DNA of 64,000 nucleotides from Bordetella genomosp. 11 (GCF_002261215.1 NZ_NEVS01000004.1:620001-684000), one strand, 5' to 3'; positions 50,758 to 59,706 are shown, numbered from the stretch's first letter. Notes: generated from the sequence alone by a model not told the origin. Translations and numbers: made by a program.

Positions 50758-50769
50758 CTACTACCGTGA
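50758..50769 (+). repeat. attR core
   Basis: CTACTACCGTGA, identical to attL at 5275-5286. Host sequence (codons Glu-Tyr-Ala-Met-Gly) follows on the right. Confidence 0.9.
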
Positions 50770-51355
50770 GTACGCAATGGGTTGGGGCAAGGCCGATGTA
50801 CGAAGATCCGGTACGTCGGCGGGGGAACGCCCCGGTGTCGATGCGCCGGATGATTTCTCGCGGCAGGATTTCTGGCGATGGGTGCATCAGCATACGTCCT
50901 GGGACATCGTCAACGGCGTATCGAATCCGCTGGCCTACGCCTACTCCCTGCGCGATCGTGCGCGTTGGCACGGCGCCGGTTTGCCGTTCTACGCCGAGGT
51001 GCCCGCGCGGCGTGCCGGGCGCGCCGCGCGGTTTTCGCTGACACTGCGACAGCCCGCACCCTTGCTCGCGGCCGGCGATGCGCGTGGCATGCTCGCGGCT
51101 CCCAGAGGCCGCTTCTCGTATGCGGGCCTCGCCGAGGACGACGATATGACGGTGACGAGCGCCGCCGAAACCTATTTCGCTCGGCCCACGGCCCGCGGCG
51201 ATGGCGCGGCGGAACTCGCCACCTTGTTCCGGCCTTATTGGCAGGCAAGGCTGGCCGGGCTGCCGGAACGCGCGGCTGCATACCCATACCCGGGCGAGCC
51301 CTCGGCGACGAAGGCAGGCCACCGGTCCGGCGCAAAGGTGCGCCATGTCGAGTAA
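50770..51355 (+). pseudogene. TadG-like pilus protein, 3' part, separated by the prophage
   Basis: Continues the frame of 4400-5286: Tyr-Tyr-Arg from the core, then Glu-Tyr-Ala-Met-Gly. It encodes the C-terminal 194 residues, starting with WRWVHQHTSWDIVNG and ending KVRHVE. An ATG at 50777 could start a fragment but has no ribosome site. The stop overlaps the next gene by 11 bases. In the lysogen this part is probably not translated except by reinitiation. Confidence 0.85.
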
Positions 51356-52016
51356 GGCACAGCAGGGGCAGGCAGTGGTGGAGTCTCTCGCTGGACTGGC
51401 ACTTTTGGGCTTGCTGGGTACCGCCATCATAAGCGTGGGGCGTCTTCAGTGGCATGGCATGGAGGCAGCCCATGCCGCGCGTGTCCAGGCATTTCGCTAT
51501 GCAGTGGGCGATCGCCGCGATGACGGCGGCCGGGGCCCGTCCGACACGCGTCAGGGGGCTTCGGCGAACGCCGGGCCTGTGCGCACGCATGTCGCGCGCG
51601 CCGCGCATGCGGCGGACTTTCCCGGTCCGGGCGGCGCCCGCGTGGCCGCCTTGCGCAAAGAGCTGGATGTGGAAGACCGTGGCATGGTGCGCGCCGACGC
51701 GGCGGTGCGCGTCTACCCGCATCGCCAGCACGGCGATGGAAGGGTCTTGCGCCGCCACGCGGCCATCCTGGCGGATGCCGGGCATGCGACCGACGATCCG
51801 CATGTGCAGGAACGTATTGCATCGTCGCGCACGGCGTGGCGGGACGCCGTGCGCGTCAGCCACGCGCCGGCACGGCGGGCGAAATCGGCCCTGCAGCGTA
51901 TCGATCGTGCCTGGGGCCGTCCCACGCCCGATCTGGATTGGCTGATGCCGTGGTCGGATCTCGTGCCTGCCGATAGGCTCGATCGCGCCGCGAAGACGGC
52001 CGGGTGGTTGCCATGA
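51345..52016 (+). CDS. TadE-like pseudopilin
   Basis: 223 residues. QQGQAVVESLAGLALLGLLG, with the prepilin-like Gly-Gln, Glu and hydrophobic helix, is the TadE/TadG pattern at the N-terminus; the rest is basic and helical without a known domain. TadE-like proteins are minor pilins that prime the Flp fibre. It overlaps the TadG-like gene and the next gene by 4-11 bases, so it is part of the same operon. Confidence 0.75.
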   Translation: MSSKAQQGQAVVESLAGLALLGLLGTAIISVGRLQWHGMEAAHAARVQAFRYAVGDRRDDGGRGPSDTRQGASANAGPVRTHVARAAHAADFPGPGGARVAALRKELDVEDRGMVRADAAVRVYPHRQHGDGRVLRRHAAILADAGHATDDPHVQERIASSRTAWRDAVRVSHAPARRAKSALQRIDRAWGRPTPDLDWLMPWSDLVPADRLDRAAKTAGWLP

Positions 52017-52765
52017 TACGAGCTCGCGTGTTCCTGTGCCTGGCGGTTGCGGGTCTTGCGACAGCCGCATGGCACATCCCTCGTGCGGCGGCCCGAGCGC
52101 TGCCCGCCACGGCAATCGTGGCGCCGCCGCCTTTGCCTCCGGGCGGCAGCTATGTGCCGCTGGGCGACGGCATGCGCATCCAAGGCCTGCCTGTGTTCGT
52201 CTGGCTGTTGGACGCCCCCGGGTCGCTCCGCGATATTGCACTGTGGCTGACAGCACGACAGCCGGCGCTGCGGGATATCTGGGTCGCTCCCGGCGCGGTC
52301 GTGGTGGCAGGCGCCGCCGAAGGGATGCATTGGGCGGCTCGCCTGAGCGATGCCGGGGGTGGGAGGACGCAAGGCTCTATCTCGGTGCTGCCGGTGGATG
52401 CAGGTCCGGATGCCGGGATCGCCAGCAGCCCCGATTTGGCGGTGGCGGGCTTCGGATGGCCGGTACCGGGAGGGCAATTGCATTTCGAATTCCGCTCCCG
52501 GGATGAGGGCGCGTCGGTCATCGAACAGGTATGGACGCATGGCCTGGCTCCCGCGCCGCTGCGTCAGAAACTCTTCGACGCGCTGGCCGCCGGCGGGTGG
52601 CGCGCTGGCGGCGCGGACGCGGGCGGCCGGGCTGCGCGGCCGACCTCCGCCGAGGCGCCCCAGGAGGCGTATTCCTGGTCGCGAGGCCGCATCACGCTGT
52701 CCACGGTCATCGTCCCGCTGGACCAGGGCAGCGGCATCACGGCCGTCGTTCGTATCGGGGGATAG
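52013..52765 (+). CDS. Exported protein of the tad cluster, not recognised
   Basis: 250 residues. An N-terminal signal-anchor (VFLCLAVAGLATAAWHIPRA) is followed by a Pro-rich linker and a mixed domain with PVFVWLLDAPGSLRDIALWL and a C-terminal GRITLSTVIVPLDQGSGITA. No Tad family matches from reading. Its place between TadE-like and CpaB genes and its overlap with TadE suggest a pilus-specific periplasmic part. Confidence 0.6.
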   Translation: MIRARVFLCLAVAGLATAAWHIPRAAARALPATAIVAPPPLPPGGSYVPLGDGMRIQGLPVFVWLLDAPGSLRDIALWLTARQPALRDIWVAPGAVVVAGAAEGMHWAARLSDAGGGRTQGSISVLPVDAGPDAGIASSPDLAVAGFGWPVPGGQLHFEFRSRDEGASVIEQVWTHGLAPAPLRQKLFDALAAGGWRAGGADAGGRAARPTSAEAPQEAYSWSRGRITLSTVIVPLDQGSGITAVVRIGG

Positions 52766-52770
52766 CGGAC

Positions 52771-53697
52771 ATGTTCAAGCGAATCCCGCAACGCTGGGTG
52801 ATGGCGGCTGTGACGGTGGCGGCCGGCGTGCTGGCGGCATGGGCCGCGCGGCAACACATACAAGGTCGCATCGCGCAAATCGAAGCCGAGGCGCGTGTCG
52901 TTACCGTTCCACGCCTGGTTGCCGCGTATGACCTGGCGGCCGGTACGCGGCTGGAGGAAGCCTACGTGGCCATCCGGGATATCCCGTCCGAATGGGCCTC
53001 CAGCGATGCCCTGGCGCCGGAAGACTTCGCCGCGCATACCTACAGTGTGCTGGCACACCCCCTGCGTCGGGGCGATCCCATCCTTCGTTCGCACCTCGCA
53101 CCCATGAAAGCCGCCCCCTTGTCGTCGCGCGTGCCGACGGGGCGCCGGGCCATCACGATCCCGGTGGACGATATCAACTCCCTTTCCGGGATGTTGCAAG
53201 CGGGGGACTTGCTGGACCTTTACGTCTCTTTCGATCACGGGCGTCGCCAGATAACGGCTCCCTTGCTCCAGGGTGTACTGGTCCTGGCCACAGGTGGCGA
53301 GGATGACGCCGAGGACACCGCCAAGGCGTTTTCGACCATCACCCTGGACGCCGGCCCGGAGGATGCCGTGAAGCTCGTCGCGGCAAGGCAGGCGGGGCGC
53401 ATCACCGCGATCCTGCGCCATCATCGCGACGCCGACATTAATGCCACGGCAGCCCGTGGGGATCTTGCCGCGCTGCTGGGTATCGACGGTGACGCCGATG
53501 CGCGCCCGCGCGCCGTGCCCGTGCTGTACGGCGACCGGCCCTATCCTCACGGTAGCGGTGCGCAAGAGGACGGCGACGGGATCTCCACGGATTCGGGCCT
53601 GTTCGACGCCGCAGTACCCGGCGAAACGGTCAGCGCGGGCCGATCCAGGCCGGACGCGGCGGCCAAGCCCGATCGCCGCGCGCGGGTGCGTCCGTGA
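52771..53697 (+). CDS. cpaB: CpaB/RcpC, Flp pilus assembly protein
   Basis: 308 residues from ATG 52771. A signal-anchor (VMAAVTVAAGVLAAWAARQH) then a SAF domain: VPRLVAAYDLAAGTRLEEAY, HPLRRGDPILRSHL and AITIPVDDINSLSGMLQAGD followed by DLLDLYVSF. The C-terminus is Asp/Gly/Pro-rich. CpaB stabilises the secretin in the periplasm. Its stop overlaps the secretin start. Confidence 0.9.
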   Translation: MFKRIPQRWVMAAVTVAAGVLAAWAARQHIQGRIAQIEAEARVVTVPRLVAAYDLAAGTRLEEAYVAIRDIPSEWASSDALAPEDFAAHTYSVLAHPLRRGDPILRSHLAPMKAAPLSSRVPTGRRAITIPVDDINSLSGMLQAGDLLDLYVSFDHGRRQITAPLLQGVLVLATGGEDDAEDTAKAFSTITLDAGPEDAVKLVAARQAGRITAILRHHRDADINATAARGDLAALLGIDGDADARPRAVPVLYGDRPYPHGSGAQEDGDGISTDSGLFDAAVPGETVSAGRSRPDAAAKPDRRARVRP

Positions 53698-55109
53698 TGC
53701 GGCCGATGCGCAAGCGGCGGATTTGGCCGCTGGCTATGGCCGTGATCTGCGCGATGGGATTGTGGCTGGCTTCGGCATCCGCCGGCGGCGCCACGATACT
53801 GGAGATGCAGGTCGGCGAGACACGCGTGCTGACGCATCCCGGCGTCAGCCGCGTTGCGGTCGGCCACGGAGAAGTCCTGCAGGCTGTCCCCGCGGATGCC
53901 GCGGAAGTCATCGTATTCGCGCGCGCCGAAGGAGAGACGTCCCTTCACGTATGGGCGCGCAAAAAACGCACGGCCTATACCGTGCGCGTCGCACCCGCGC
54001 GATCGCGCAGCATGCGCGCCGAGGTCGATGCCTTGCTGGCGCGGATTCCGGGCGCACGCGGCGAAGCGGTCGGCGATCAGATCGTCATCGAGGGCAACGA
54101 TTTGTCGGACGCCGATCATGCACGCATCGCCGCCTTGGCGCAGCGCTATCCTCAGGTGCTCGACTTCACCGGAAAGGTGGGGTGGGACCGCATGGTCCTG
54201 CTCGATGTCAAGGTGGTGGAGTTGCCACGTTCGCGCCTGACCGAACTGGGTGTGCGCTGGGATGGCGCGACGCAGGGTGGCCTGACGGCGGGATGGGCGC
54301 TCGATGCCGCGGCATCCGGACGGCTTGCCGAACGGCCCGGCGAATCGCCGGTTTCCACGGCGCTGCGCGCGGCGCCGGGTGTCGGTTATGCCGGCATGAA
54401 CATGTTGCTGTCGTCGCGCTTGAACCTGCTCGCACAGAGCGGCGAGGCCGTCGTCCTCGCGCAGCCGCAGTTGCTGGCCCGCAGCGGATCGACCGCGGAA
54501 TTCCTCGCGGGTGGCGAAGTGCCATATGCCACGGTGGACAAGGACGGCAATGCCTCCACGCTGTTCAAGCCCTATGGCGTGTCTTTGCGGATTACCCCGA
54601 CGATCGCCTCCAGCGGTACCGTGCGCTCGCGCATCGAGGTGGAGGCCAGCGCGGTCGATGCGTCGGTGACGGCCAACGGCGGTCCGGCGCTCAAGACCCG
54701 CCGCGCTTCGACGGAGTTCAACGTGCGGTCCGGCCGCACCTTGGTGATCGGCGGATTTCTTTCGCGGGAGCGCAATGTGGAAGCCAATGGCCTGCCCGGC
54801 CTGCGGGATATCCCGCTGCTCGGCGCATTGTTCGGTGCCCGGCGGGAACATTACAAGGAAACCGAACTGGCCATATTCGTGACGCCGGTCGTGGTTTCGG
54901 AAGACCATGCAGCCATGCGGTCCACCACCTTGCGCGCGCAGGGGCAACTGCACGAGGCCTTTCCCGATCCGCCCAGGATGCTGATGTCCGAGCCGGCCGC
55001 CCCTGCCGCCCCCATCGATGGCGCCTGGGATCCCTATCGTGGGGCGGGCTCGCAATGGGCGCCGGCGTCGCCGGGTGGCGGGACCAATCAATACGACTTC
55101 AAGGATTGA
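53697..55109 (+). CDS. cpaC: CpaC/RcpA, outer-membrane secretin of the Tad system
   Basis: 470 residues from ATG 53697 (GTG 53694 is also possible). A signal peptide (PLAMAVICAMGLWLASASAG), an N-terminal domain with a BON-like part (ILEMQVGETRVLTHPGVSRV, near 33-52), and the secretin domain with VVLAQPQLLARSGSTAEFLA, GGEVPYATV and VRSGRTLVIGGFLSRERN followed by GLPGLRDIPLLGALFG. It forms the outer-membrane pore for the Flp pilus. Two open frames in other frames over this gene are shadows. Confidence 0.93.
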   Translation: MRPMRKRRIWPLAMAVICAMGLWLASASAGGATILEMQVGETRVLTHPGVSRVAVGHGEVLQAVPADAAEVIVFARAEGETSLHVWARKKRTAYTVRVAPARSRSMRAEVDALLARIPGARGEAVGDQIVIEGNDLSDADHARIAALAQRYPQVLDFTGKVGWDRMVLLDVKVVELPRSRLTELGVRWDGATQGGLTAGWALDAAASGRLAERPGESPVSTALRAAPGVGYAGMNMLLSSRLNLLAQSGEAVVLAQPQLLARSGSTAEFLAGGEVPYATVDKDGNASTLFKPYGVSLRITPTIASSGTVRSRIEVEASAVDASVTANGGPALKTRRASTEFNVRSGRTLVIGGFLSRERNVEANGLPGLRDIPLLGALFGARREHYKETELAIFVTPVVVSEDHAAMRSTTLRAQGQLHEAFPDPPRMLMSEPAAPAAPIDGAWDPYRGAGSQWAPASPGGGTNQYDFKD

Positions 55110-55112
55110 ACC

Positions 55113-56912
55113 GTGCTGGAGATAGAACTGCAATTCGAGGATGGTGCGCATCGTATCGTCCGCGTCGAACCTCCCGTCATTCTGGGGCGCGGGCCGCATT
55201 GCGGGATTCGTGTGCGGCACTGGCGGGTGGGGAGGGAACATGCCCGGCTGGTCCTGTCCGGGCAGGACGTGATGATCGAGGATGCAGGCACCTTGTCCGG
55301 CACGCTGGTCAACGGCAAGCGGATCGCGCGGTACGGGCCGCTGACATCGAACGACGAGGTCCTTGTCGGCCCTTGCCTGATGAAAGTGCGGCGCGAACCT
55401 TTTCTGGCCATGGCGCGCATGCCTGTCGCGCGACAGTCCCTCGCACTGGCCGCGCCTTCCGAGCCGTCCTTGCCGGGCACGCCCCGCGTGCCGTTTGCGG
55501 GTGCGGCGATGTCGTCGGTAAGGATGGCGGAACCGGCGCTGCGGGATGCGGCCCACGCGTCAGACTTTTACGTCGACGCCGGGATGCGGGTGGCGGTCGA
55601 CTTGCTGCCGCATCGCCAGCGACTGCAATCGGCTTTGCTGGACGCGCTCGATCTAAGGCGCCGCGATGTGGCGAAAATGAGCGATAGCCTATTGCGCAGC
55701 GAGGCGGCCGATCGCCTGCTCGCCATCGTCCGCGCGGATACCGAGATCCCCGATGGCATCGATCGCGATGCCCTGATGAATGATGTGCTGGACGAAGCGC
55801 TGGGCTTGGGGCCACTGTCGCCGTTGCTGGAGGATCCCGGCATCACTGAAATCATGGTGAATCGCCACGACGAAATCTATGTAGAGCGCGAAGGCAAGCT
55901 GTCCCGTCACGCGGCTGCGTTCAGCAGCGAACAGGCGGTGTTGCGTGTGCTCGAGCGTATCGTTGCGCCCGTGGGACGCCGTATCGACGAAAGCTCGCCC
56001 ATGGTGGATGCCCGGCTGGCCGATGGGTCTCGCGTGAACGCGGTGGTCGCCCCTGTGGCCCTGAAGGGGGCGAGCCTGACGATCCGCAAGTTTCCAAAGC
56101 ACGCGCTGGCAATGTGCGATCTCGTATCGCGCGGGGCTTTGGATGCCTCCATGGCGGAATTCCTCGACCGATGCGTCCGCGAACGAGTCAACATCGTCGT
56201 CTCGGGGGGTACGGGGTCGGGCAAAACGACATTGCTGAATATCCTGTCCAATGCCATTCCGCAGGGTGAACGCATTATCACCATCGAGGATGCGGCGGAG
56301 CTGCGCCTGCGACATGCGCACGTGGTCGCCCTGGAGGCGCGTCCCGCCAATATCGAAGGACGCGGCCACGTCGCCATCCGCGATCTCGTACGCAACGCGC
56401 TGCGCATGCGCCCCGATCGCATCGTGGTGGGCGAATGCCGGGGGGCGGAGGCGTTCGATATGCTGGCCGCCATGAACACAGGGCACGAAGGCTCGTTGAC
56501 GACATTGCACGCGAACAGTCCCCGCGATGCGCTGAGCCGCCTGGAGACGATGATCCTGATGGCGGGCATGGAACTGCCCTTGGCAGCCGTGCGGGAACAT
56601 ATCGCGTCCAGCATTCATCTGATCGTGCAGCAGGCCCGGATGCACGATGGGAAAAGGCTGATTACAGCCATTGTGGAGGTCACCGGCATGGAAGGCGGCC
56701 GTATCCAGACTCAGCCGCTCTTCGTGCACGGTGGCGACCCGATGCGTGGCGGTTTCTCCGGTTGCGGCACGATGCCCAGCTTCGCCGACGCGTGGCGCGA
56801 GGCCGGCCGGCCGCTCGATCCCCTGCTGTTCACGACACGTGCGCCGGCGGCAACCGCCGCTCCTTATGCCGGGGCCAGGCGCGACGGCGCATTCCCGGGG
56901 TGGCGGGAATGA
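55113..56912 (+). CDS. tadA: FHA-TadA fusion, pilus secretion ATPase
   Basis: 599 residues from a GTG at 55113. Residues 1-95 form an FHA domain (PPVILGRGPHCGIRVRHWRV, then GTLVNGKRI), joined by a linker to a CpaF/TadA ATPase: GLGPLSPLLEDPGITEIMVN (about 230-250), Walker A SGGTGSGKTTLLN (about 368-380), and Walker B/His boxes MRPDRIVVGECRGAEAFDML and EGSLTTLHANSPRDA. It powers pilus assembly and sits at the inner membrane with TadB/TadC. The FHA fusion may link it to phospho-threonine signalling. No TadZ gene lies between it and the secretin. Confidence 0.93.
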   Translation: MLEIELQFEDGAHRIVRVEPPVILGRGPHCGIRVRHWRVGREHARLVLSGQDVMIEDAGTLSGTLVNGKRIARYGPLTSNDEVLVGPCLMKVRREPFLAMARMPVARQSLALAAPSEPSLPGTPRVPFAGAAMSSVRMAEPALRDAAHASDFYVDAGMRVAVDLLPHRQRLQSALLDALDLRRRDVAKMSDSLLRSEAADRLLAIVRADTEIPDGIDRDALMNDVLDEALGLGPLSPLLEDPGITEIMVNRHDEIYVEREGKLSRHAAAFSSEQAVLRVLERIVAPVGRRIDESSPMVDARLADGSRVNAVVAPVALKGASLTIRKFPKHALAMCDLVSRGALDASMAEFLDRCVRERVNIVVSGGTGSGKTTLLNILSNAIPQGERIITIEDAAELRLRHAHVVALEARPANIEGRGHVAIRDLVRNALRMRPDRIVVGECRGAEAFDMLAAMNTGHEGSLTTLHANSPRDALSRLETMILMAGMELPLAAVREHIASSIHLIVQQARMHDGKRLITAIVEVTGMEGGRIQTQPLFVHGGDPMRGGFSGCGTMPSFADAWREAGRPLDPLLFTTRAPAATAAPYAGARRDGAFPGWRE

Positions 56913-57754
56913 TATGGCTGGCGGCGCTGGCCGCCACCTGTTGCGTCATGCTTGCATGTTGGGCGGCCTATGGCTGGTTTGTCGGTGCCTGGTCCCGCTA
57001 TCGAAGGGTGTACACCGACGAGGCAGGCGCGAGGCTGGAAGAGGTCTTCCTGTTTGTCGATCCCGGCCAGTTGTGGGCGGCGAACCTGGCGTTTTGTTCC
57101 GCCGTCGCACTGGCGGCCTACGCCGCAAGCGGCAGCGGCGCGGTAGCGATGCTGGCGGGCCTGCTGCCCATCAGGATGCCGTACACCGTTATCGCATTGC
57201 TCAGGCGCCGGCGCCAGCGGCGCTTCGACGCCCAACTGCCGGACATGCTGCTGGCACTCGGTTCAAGCCTGCGCGCGGGGGCGGGCCTGGCGAGCGCCCT
57301 GCGCCAGCTGGTCGACCACTGCGAGCCACCGCTGTCGCAGGAGTTCGGGCTGATCCTGCGAGAGCAGCGCCTGGGCGTCTCGTTCGATCAAGCGCTGTTG
57401 AACCTGCACAAGCGCATGCCCACCGAAGCCGCAACCCTGGTCGTGGCCGCCCTGCGTATCGCCGCGCATACCGGCGGCAATCTGGCGGAGGCGCTGGAAC
57501 GGATCGCGGGTGTGGTATCGGCCCGGCTGCAACTGCAGGGGCGCATTCGTACCCTGACCGCCCAGGGCCGGCTGCAGGCCTGGATCGTCGGTGCATTGAC
57601 GCCTATTCTCGCCGTCGTGCTGACCTGGCTGGATCCCGCTTCGATGTCGGCGTTATGGCACACCCAGGCAGGGTGGGGGGCGTTGGGGATCATCGCGATC
57701 CTGGAAGCGGCGGGTGTCGTATGGATACGGCGCATCGTCAACATCGATATTTGA
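56909..57754 (+). CDS. tadB: TadB, inner-membrane Flp assembly protein
   Basis: 281 residues. Two N-terminal and two C-terminal membrane segments around a cytoplasmic GspF-like domain: RFDAQLPDMLLALGSSLRAG, EFGLILREQRLGVSFDQAL and ALRIAAHTGGNLAEALERIA. Forms the platform with TadC on which TadA acts. Overlaps tadA by 4 bases. Confidence 0.92.
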   Translation: MIWLAALAATCCVMLACWAAYGWFVGAWSRYRRVYTDEAGARLEEVFLFVDPGQLWAANLAFCSAVALAAYAASGSGAVAMLAGLLPIRMPYTVIALLRRRRQRRFDAQLPDMLLALGSSLRAGAGLASALRQLVDHCEPPLSQEFGLILREQRLGVSFDQALLNLHKRMPTEAATLVVAALRIAAHTGGNLAEALERIAGVVSARLQLQGRIRTLTAQGRLQAWIVGALTPILAVVLTWLDPASMSALWHTQAGWGALGIIAILEAAGVVWIRRIVNIDI

Positions 57755-57799
57755 CGCACGGTGTCACGCACGGCCTCGGTGGCCCGGCGGGGGAGAAGT

Positions 57800-58678
57800 A
57801 TGCAAATCCTGGCTATCCTGATGGCGGCGTTGTTCGTCGTCGGAGCACTGGCCACGTTACGGCCGTTGATCCGGCCAGTGGGACGCGAGCATCCTGTCGC
57901 GGGCCGACTGCCGGCCGCCTGGCGCATTGCGTGGCCGTACCTCGATCTCATGGCGCCCCTGGCAGCGTCCATGCTGACCTGGCGCCTGCGCGCGCGCCTG
58001 GATGCCTGCGTGCTGCGCGCGGGCCTGGCGGCGCCGTTGACGGCCGGACACATCGTCGCGGCCCAGTGGGCCTGCGCCGTCGTGGGCGCGACCAGCGCCA
58101 TGGCGCTCTTCCTGGGGCTGGCGGAGCGGCCGGCCGGCGGCGCGGTTTTAGCGGCGTGTGCCTTGGGCGCCATGGCGGGCCGCCTGGTGCCGCGCCTGTG
58201 GCTGCAGGCCGAGATCCGTCATCGCCGCGCCCGGATGGCGCGCGAGTTACCGTTCCTGCTTGACATGACCACGCTGTGCGTCGAGTCGGGATTGAACCTG
58301 CAGGGGGCCCTGTGCCAGGCCGCCGAACAAGGCCCTGCCGGACCGCTGCGCGATGAGCTTCTGCGGGCCCTGGGCGATATGCGGTCGGGCTTGCCACGCA
58401 TACAGGCGCTGAAAGCCTGGGCGGACCGCGTGGATCTGGCCGGCGCGCGGTCCATGACGGCGGCGTTGGCCCAGGCCGACGCGTCTGGAATGAGCCTGGG
58501 GCCCATCCTGCGCGCCCAGTCAGACCGGCGCCGGGCGGAGCGATTCAATCACGCCGAGAAGCTTGCCATGCAGGCGCCGGTCAAGATGCTATTCCCGCTG
58601 ATCTGCTGCATCTTTCCCTGCACCTTCATCGTGCTGGCCTTTCCCATCGCGGTCCAGTTCTGGCAGGTGCTGCAGTGA
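57800..58678 (+). CDS. tadC: TadC, inner-membrane Flp assembly protein
   Basis: 292 residues from ATG 57800 (GGGGAGA 3-9 bases upstream); a longer frame from 57761 lacks a ribosome site. GspF-like core with LPFLLDMTTLCVESGLNLQG, GLPRIQALKAWADRVDLAGA and AMQAPVKMLFPLICCIFPCT, plus membrane spans at both ends. Its stop overlaps the DUF192 start (TGATG), so the latter is in the operon. Confidence 0.92.
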   Translation: MQILAILMAALFVVGALATLRPLIRPVGREHPVAGRLPAAWRIAWPYLDLMAPLAASMLTWRLRARLDACVLRAGLAAPLTAGHIVAAQWACAVVGATSAMALFLGLAERPAGGAVLAACALGAMAGRLVPRLWLQAEIRHRRARMARELPFLLDMTTLCVESGLNLQGALCQAAEQGPAGPLRDELLRALGDMRSGLPRIQALKAWADRVDLAGARSMTAALAQADASGMSLGPILRAQSDRRRAERFNHAEKLAMQAPVKMLFPLICCIFPCTFIVLAFPIAVQFWQVLQ

Positions 58679-59268
58679 TGCGAGGGCGAGCCAAGGTGCG
58701 TGTGCTGCGGGCAGGTGGCTGGCGTGGCCGCCTGCGCGGCCTGCTGTGCCGGCGCAGGCCGCGGCCAGGGCTTGCCCTGTGGCTGGCACCCTGCCGCGCA
58801 GTGCATACGTTCGGGATGCGCTATCCGCTGGACATCGTGTTCCTGGACGCCGGTGGACGCGCGGTCTCCGTCGTCCGCGGGCTGCGCCCCTGGCGGGTGG
58901 CCCTATGCCTGCGTGCCGTGTCCGTCGTCGAGCTGGAAGCTGGCGTTGTTGATTTCGAAAACGGAGGTATAGGCCGGGTAGAAACTGCTGTACAGAATGC
59001 CGAACGCGGCAATGTTCACGGGCACCTGCACCGTATTGACCAGCGTCTGGGAAACATCCAGCGAGACCAGCATGCTGGCGCAGAAATCGATGCCCAGGAA
59101 GACCGCCGCCCACGTCAGGCCATAGACCAGGAACGCCCACTTGTTGCGCCAGCAGGCGATACCGGAAAAAAACAGGGCCTGTGGCAGCTTGATGTTGTGC
59201 CAGGCAACCAGCACAGGGGCATGCCAGAACAGGGCGCCGATGATGACATAGAGCGCACCGAACAGTAG
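58678..59268 (+). CDS. DUF192 domain protein with abnormal C-terminus
   Basis: 196 codons from ATG 58678. GLALWLAPCRAVHTFGMRYP, then LDIVFLDAGGRAVSVVRGLR (about 33-75) is the DUF192 domain. The usual ending (V-E-L-P-A-G plus about 15 residues and a stop) is present only up to VVELEAG; the frame then continues for over 100 codons antisense to the next gene, giving charged low-complexity sequence. Either the true 3' end was lost by deletion, or the domain is naturally short here and the tail is read-through. The role of DUF192 proteins is unknown. Confidence 0.55.
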   Translation: MRGRAKVRVLRAGGWRGRLRGLLCRRRPRPGLALWLAPCRAVHTFGMRYPLDIVFLDAGGRAVSVVRGLRPWRVALCLRAVSVVELEAGVVDFENGGIGRVETAVQNAERGNVHGHLHRIDQRLGNIQRDQHAGAEIDAQEDRRPRQAIDQERPLVAPAGDTGKKQGLWQLDVVPGNQHRGMPEQGADDDIERTEQ

Positions 59269-59706
59269 CAGGGCGGTGTGCAGGGTCTCGAAGAAGGGGA
59301 CGTAATCGTTCGTGACGGACGCGGCCCGTATGCCTTCCACCAGTTCGCTGGAAAACGGCACGAAGGCGATCAGTCCGGCCACCATGCAAAGGCCCGCGTA
59401 CAGGCCGCCCAGGATAAGCAGCTTCTTGAGCACCCCAGGCTTCTGCAGCGGCTTGAGCCACATGGATGGCAGCATGGTGCGGTCGGCTTCGATGTGCTTG
59501 CAGGCCGACAGCGTCATCAGGGTGATGCAGGGCATCAGCGTGGTGTAGAAGAGCGGCCCGATGGGTACCGTGAACATCGCGAACAGCAGCAACAGGCTGA
59601 TGACGAGGGACCAGGTGAATAGCGCCAGCGGTTGACGCATGAACAGCCGGAACCCGTCTCGCGCCCATTGCCAGCCGGCCGTTGCAGGTAAGGATGCTGC
59701 TTGCAT
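58903..59706 (-). CDS. BPSS1780-like integral membrane protein
   Basis: 267 residues. Six or so membrane spans (for example LFTWSLVISLLLLFAMFTVP, ILGGLYAGLCMVAGLIAFVP, LLLFGALYVIIGALFWHAPV, WAFLVYGLTWAAVFLGIDFC). The start GWQWARDGFRLFMRQPLALF is typical of the BPSS1780 group of betaproteobacterial membrane proteins. Function unknown. It converges on and overlaps the DUF192 frame. Confidence 0.85.
   Translation of the reverse strand: MQAASLPATAGWQWARDGFRLFMRQPLALFTWSLVISLLLLFAMFTVPIGPLFYTTLMPCITLMTLSACKHIEADRTMLPSMWLKPLQKPGVLKKLLILGGLYAGLCMVAGLIAFVPFSSELVEGIRAASVTNDYVPFFETLHTALLLFGALYVIIGALFWHAPVLVAWHNIKLPQALFFSGIACWRNKWAFLVYGLTWAAVFLGIDFCASMLVSLDVSQTLVNTVQVPVNIAAFGILYSSFYPAYTSVFEINNASFQLDDGHGTQA

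Larger units (their letters stand above)
5275..50769. mobile_element. Complete temperate prophage with lambda-like control region and contractile tail, integrated in a tadG-like gene
   Basis: Both ends carry the identical 12-bp CTACTACCGTGA. An AlpA/excisionase gene is next to the left end and a tyrosine integrase next to the right end. Recombination, immunity, replication, packaging, head, sheathed tail, baseplate and lysis genes are all present and appear open. One copy of the core plus the insert is 45,483 bp. Nothing in the required gene set is visibly broken, so the element may be inducible. The host gene reads in frame across the junctions. Confidence 0.96.

Noticed and set aside
53441..55687. 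Open frame of 748 codons over the secretin gene, and a 669-codon antisense frame at 53547-55556
   Set aside because: Both are high-GC shadows of cpaC and the FHA-TadA gene; their translations are Arg/Ala/Gly-rich with no domain, while the real frames show clear secretin and ATPase motifs.
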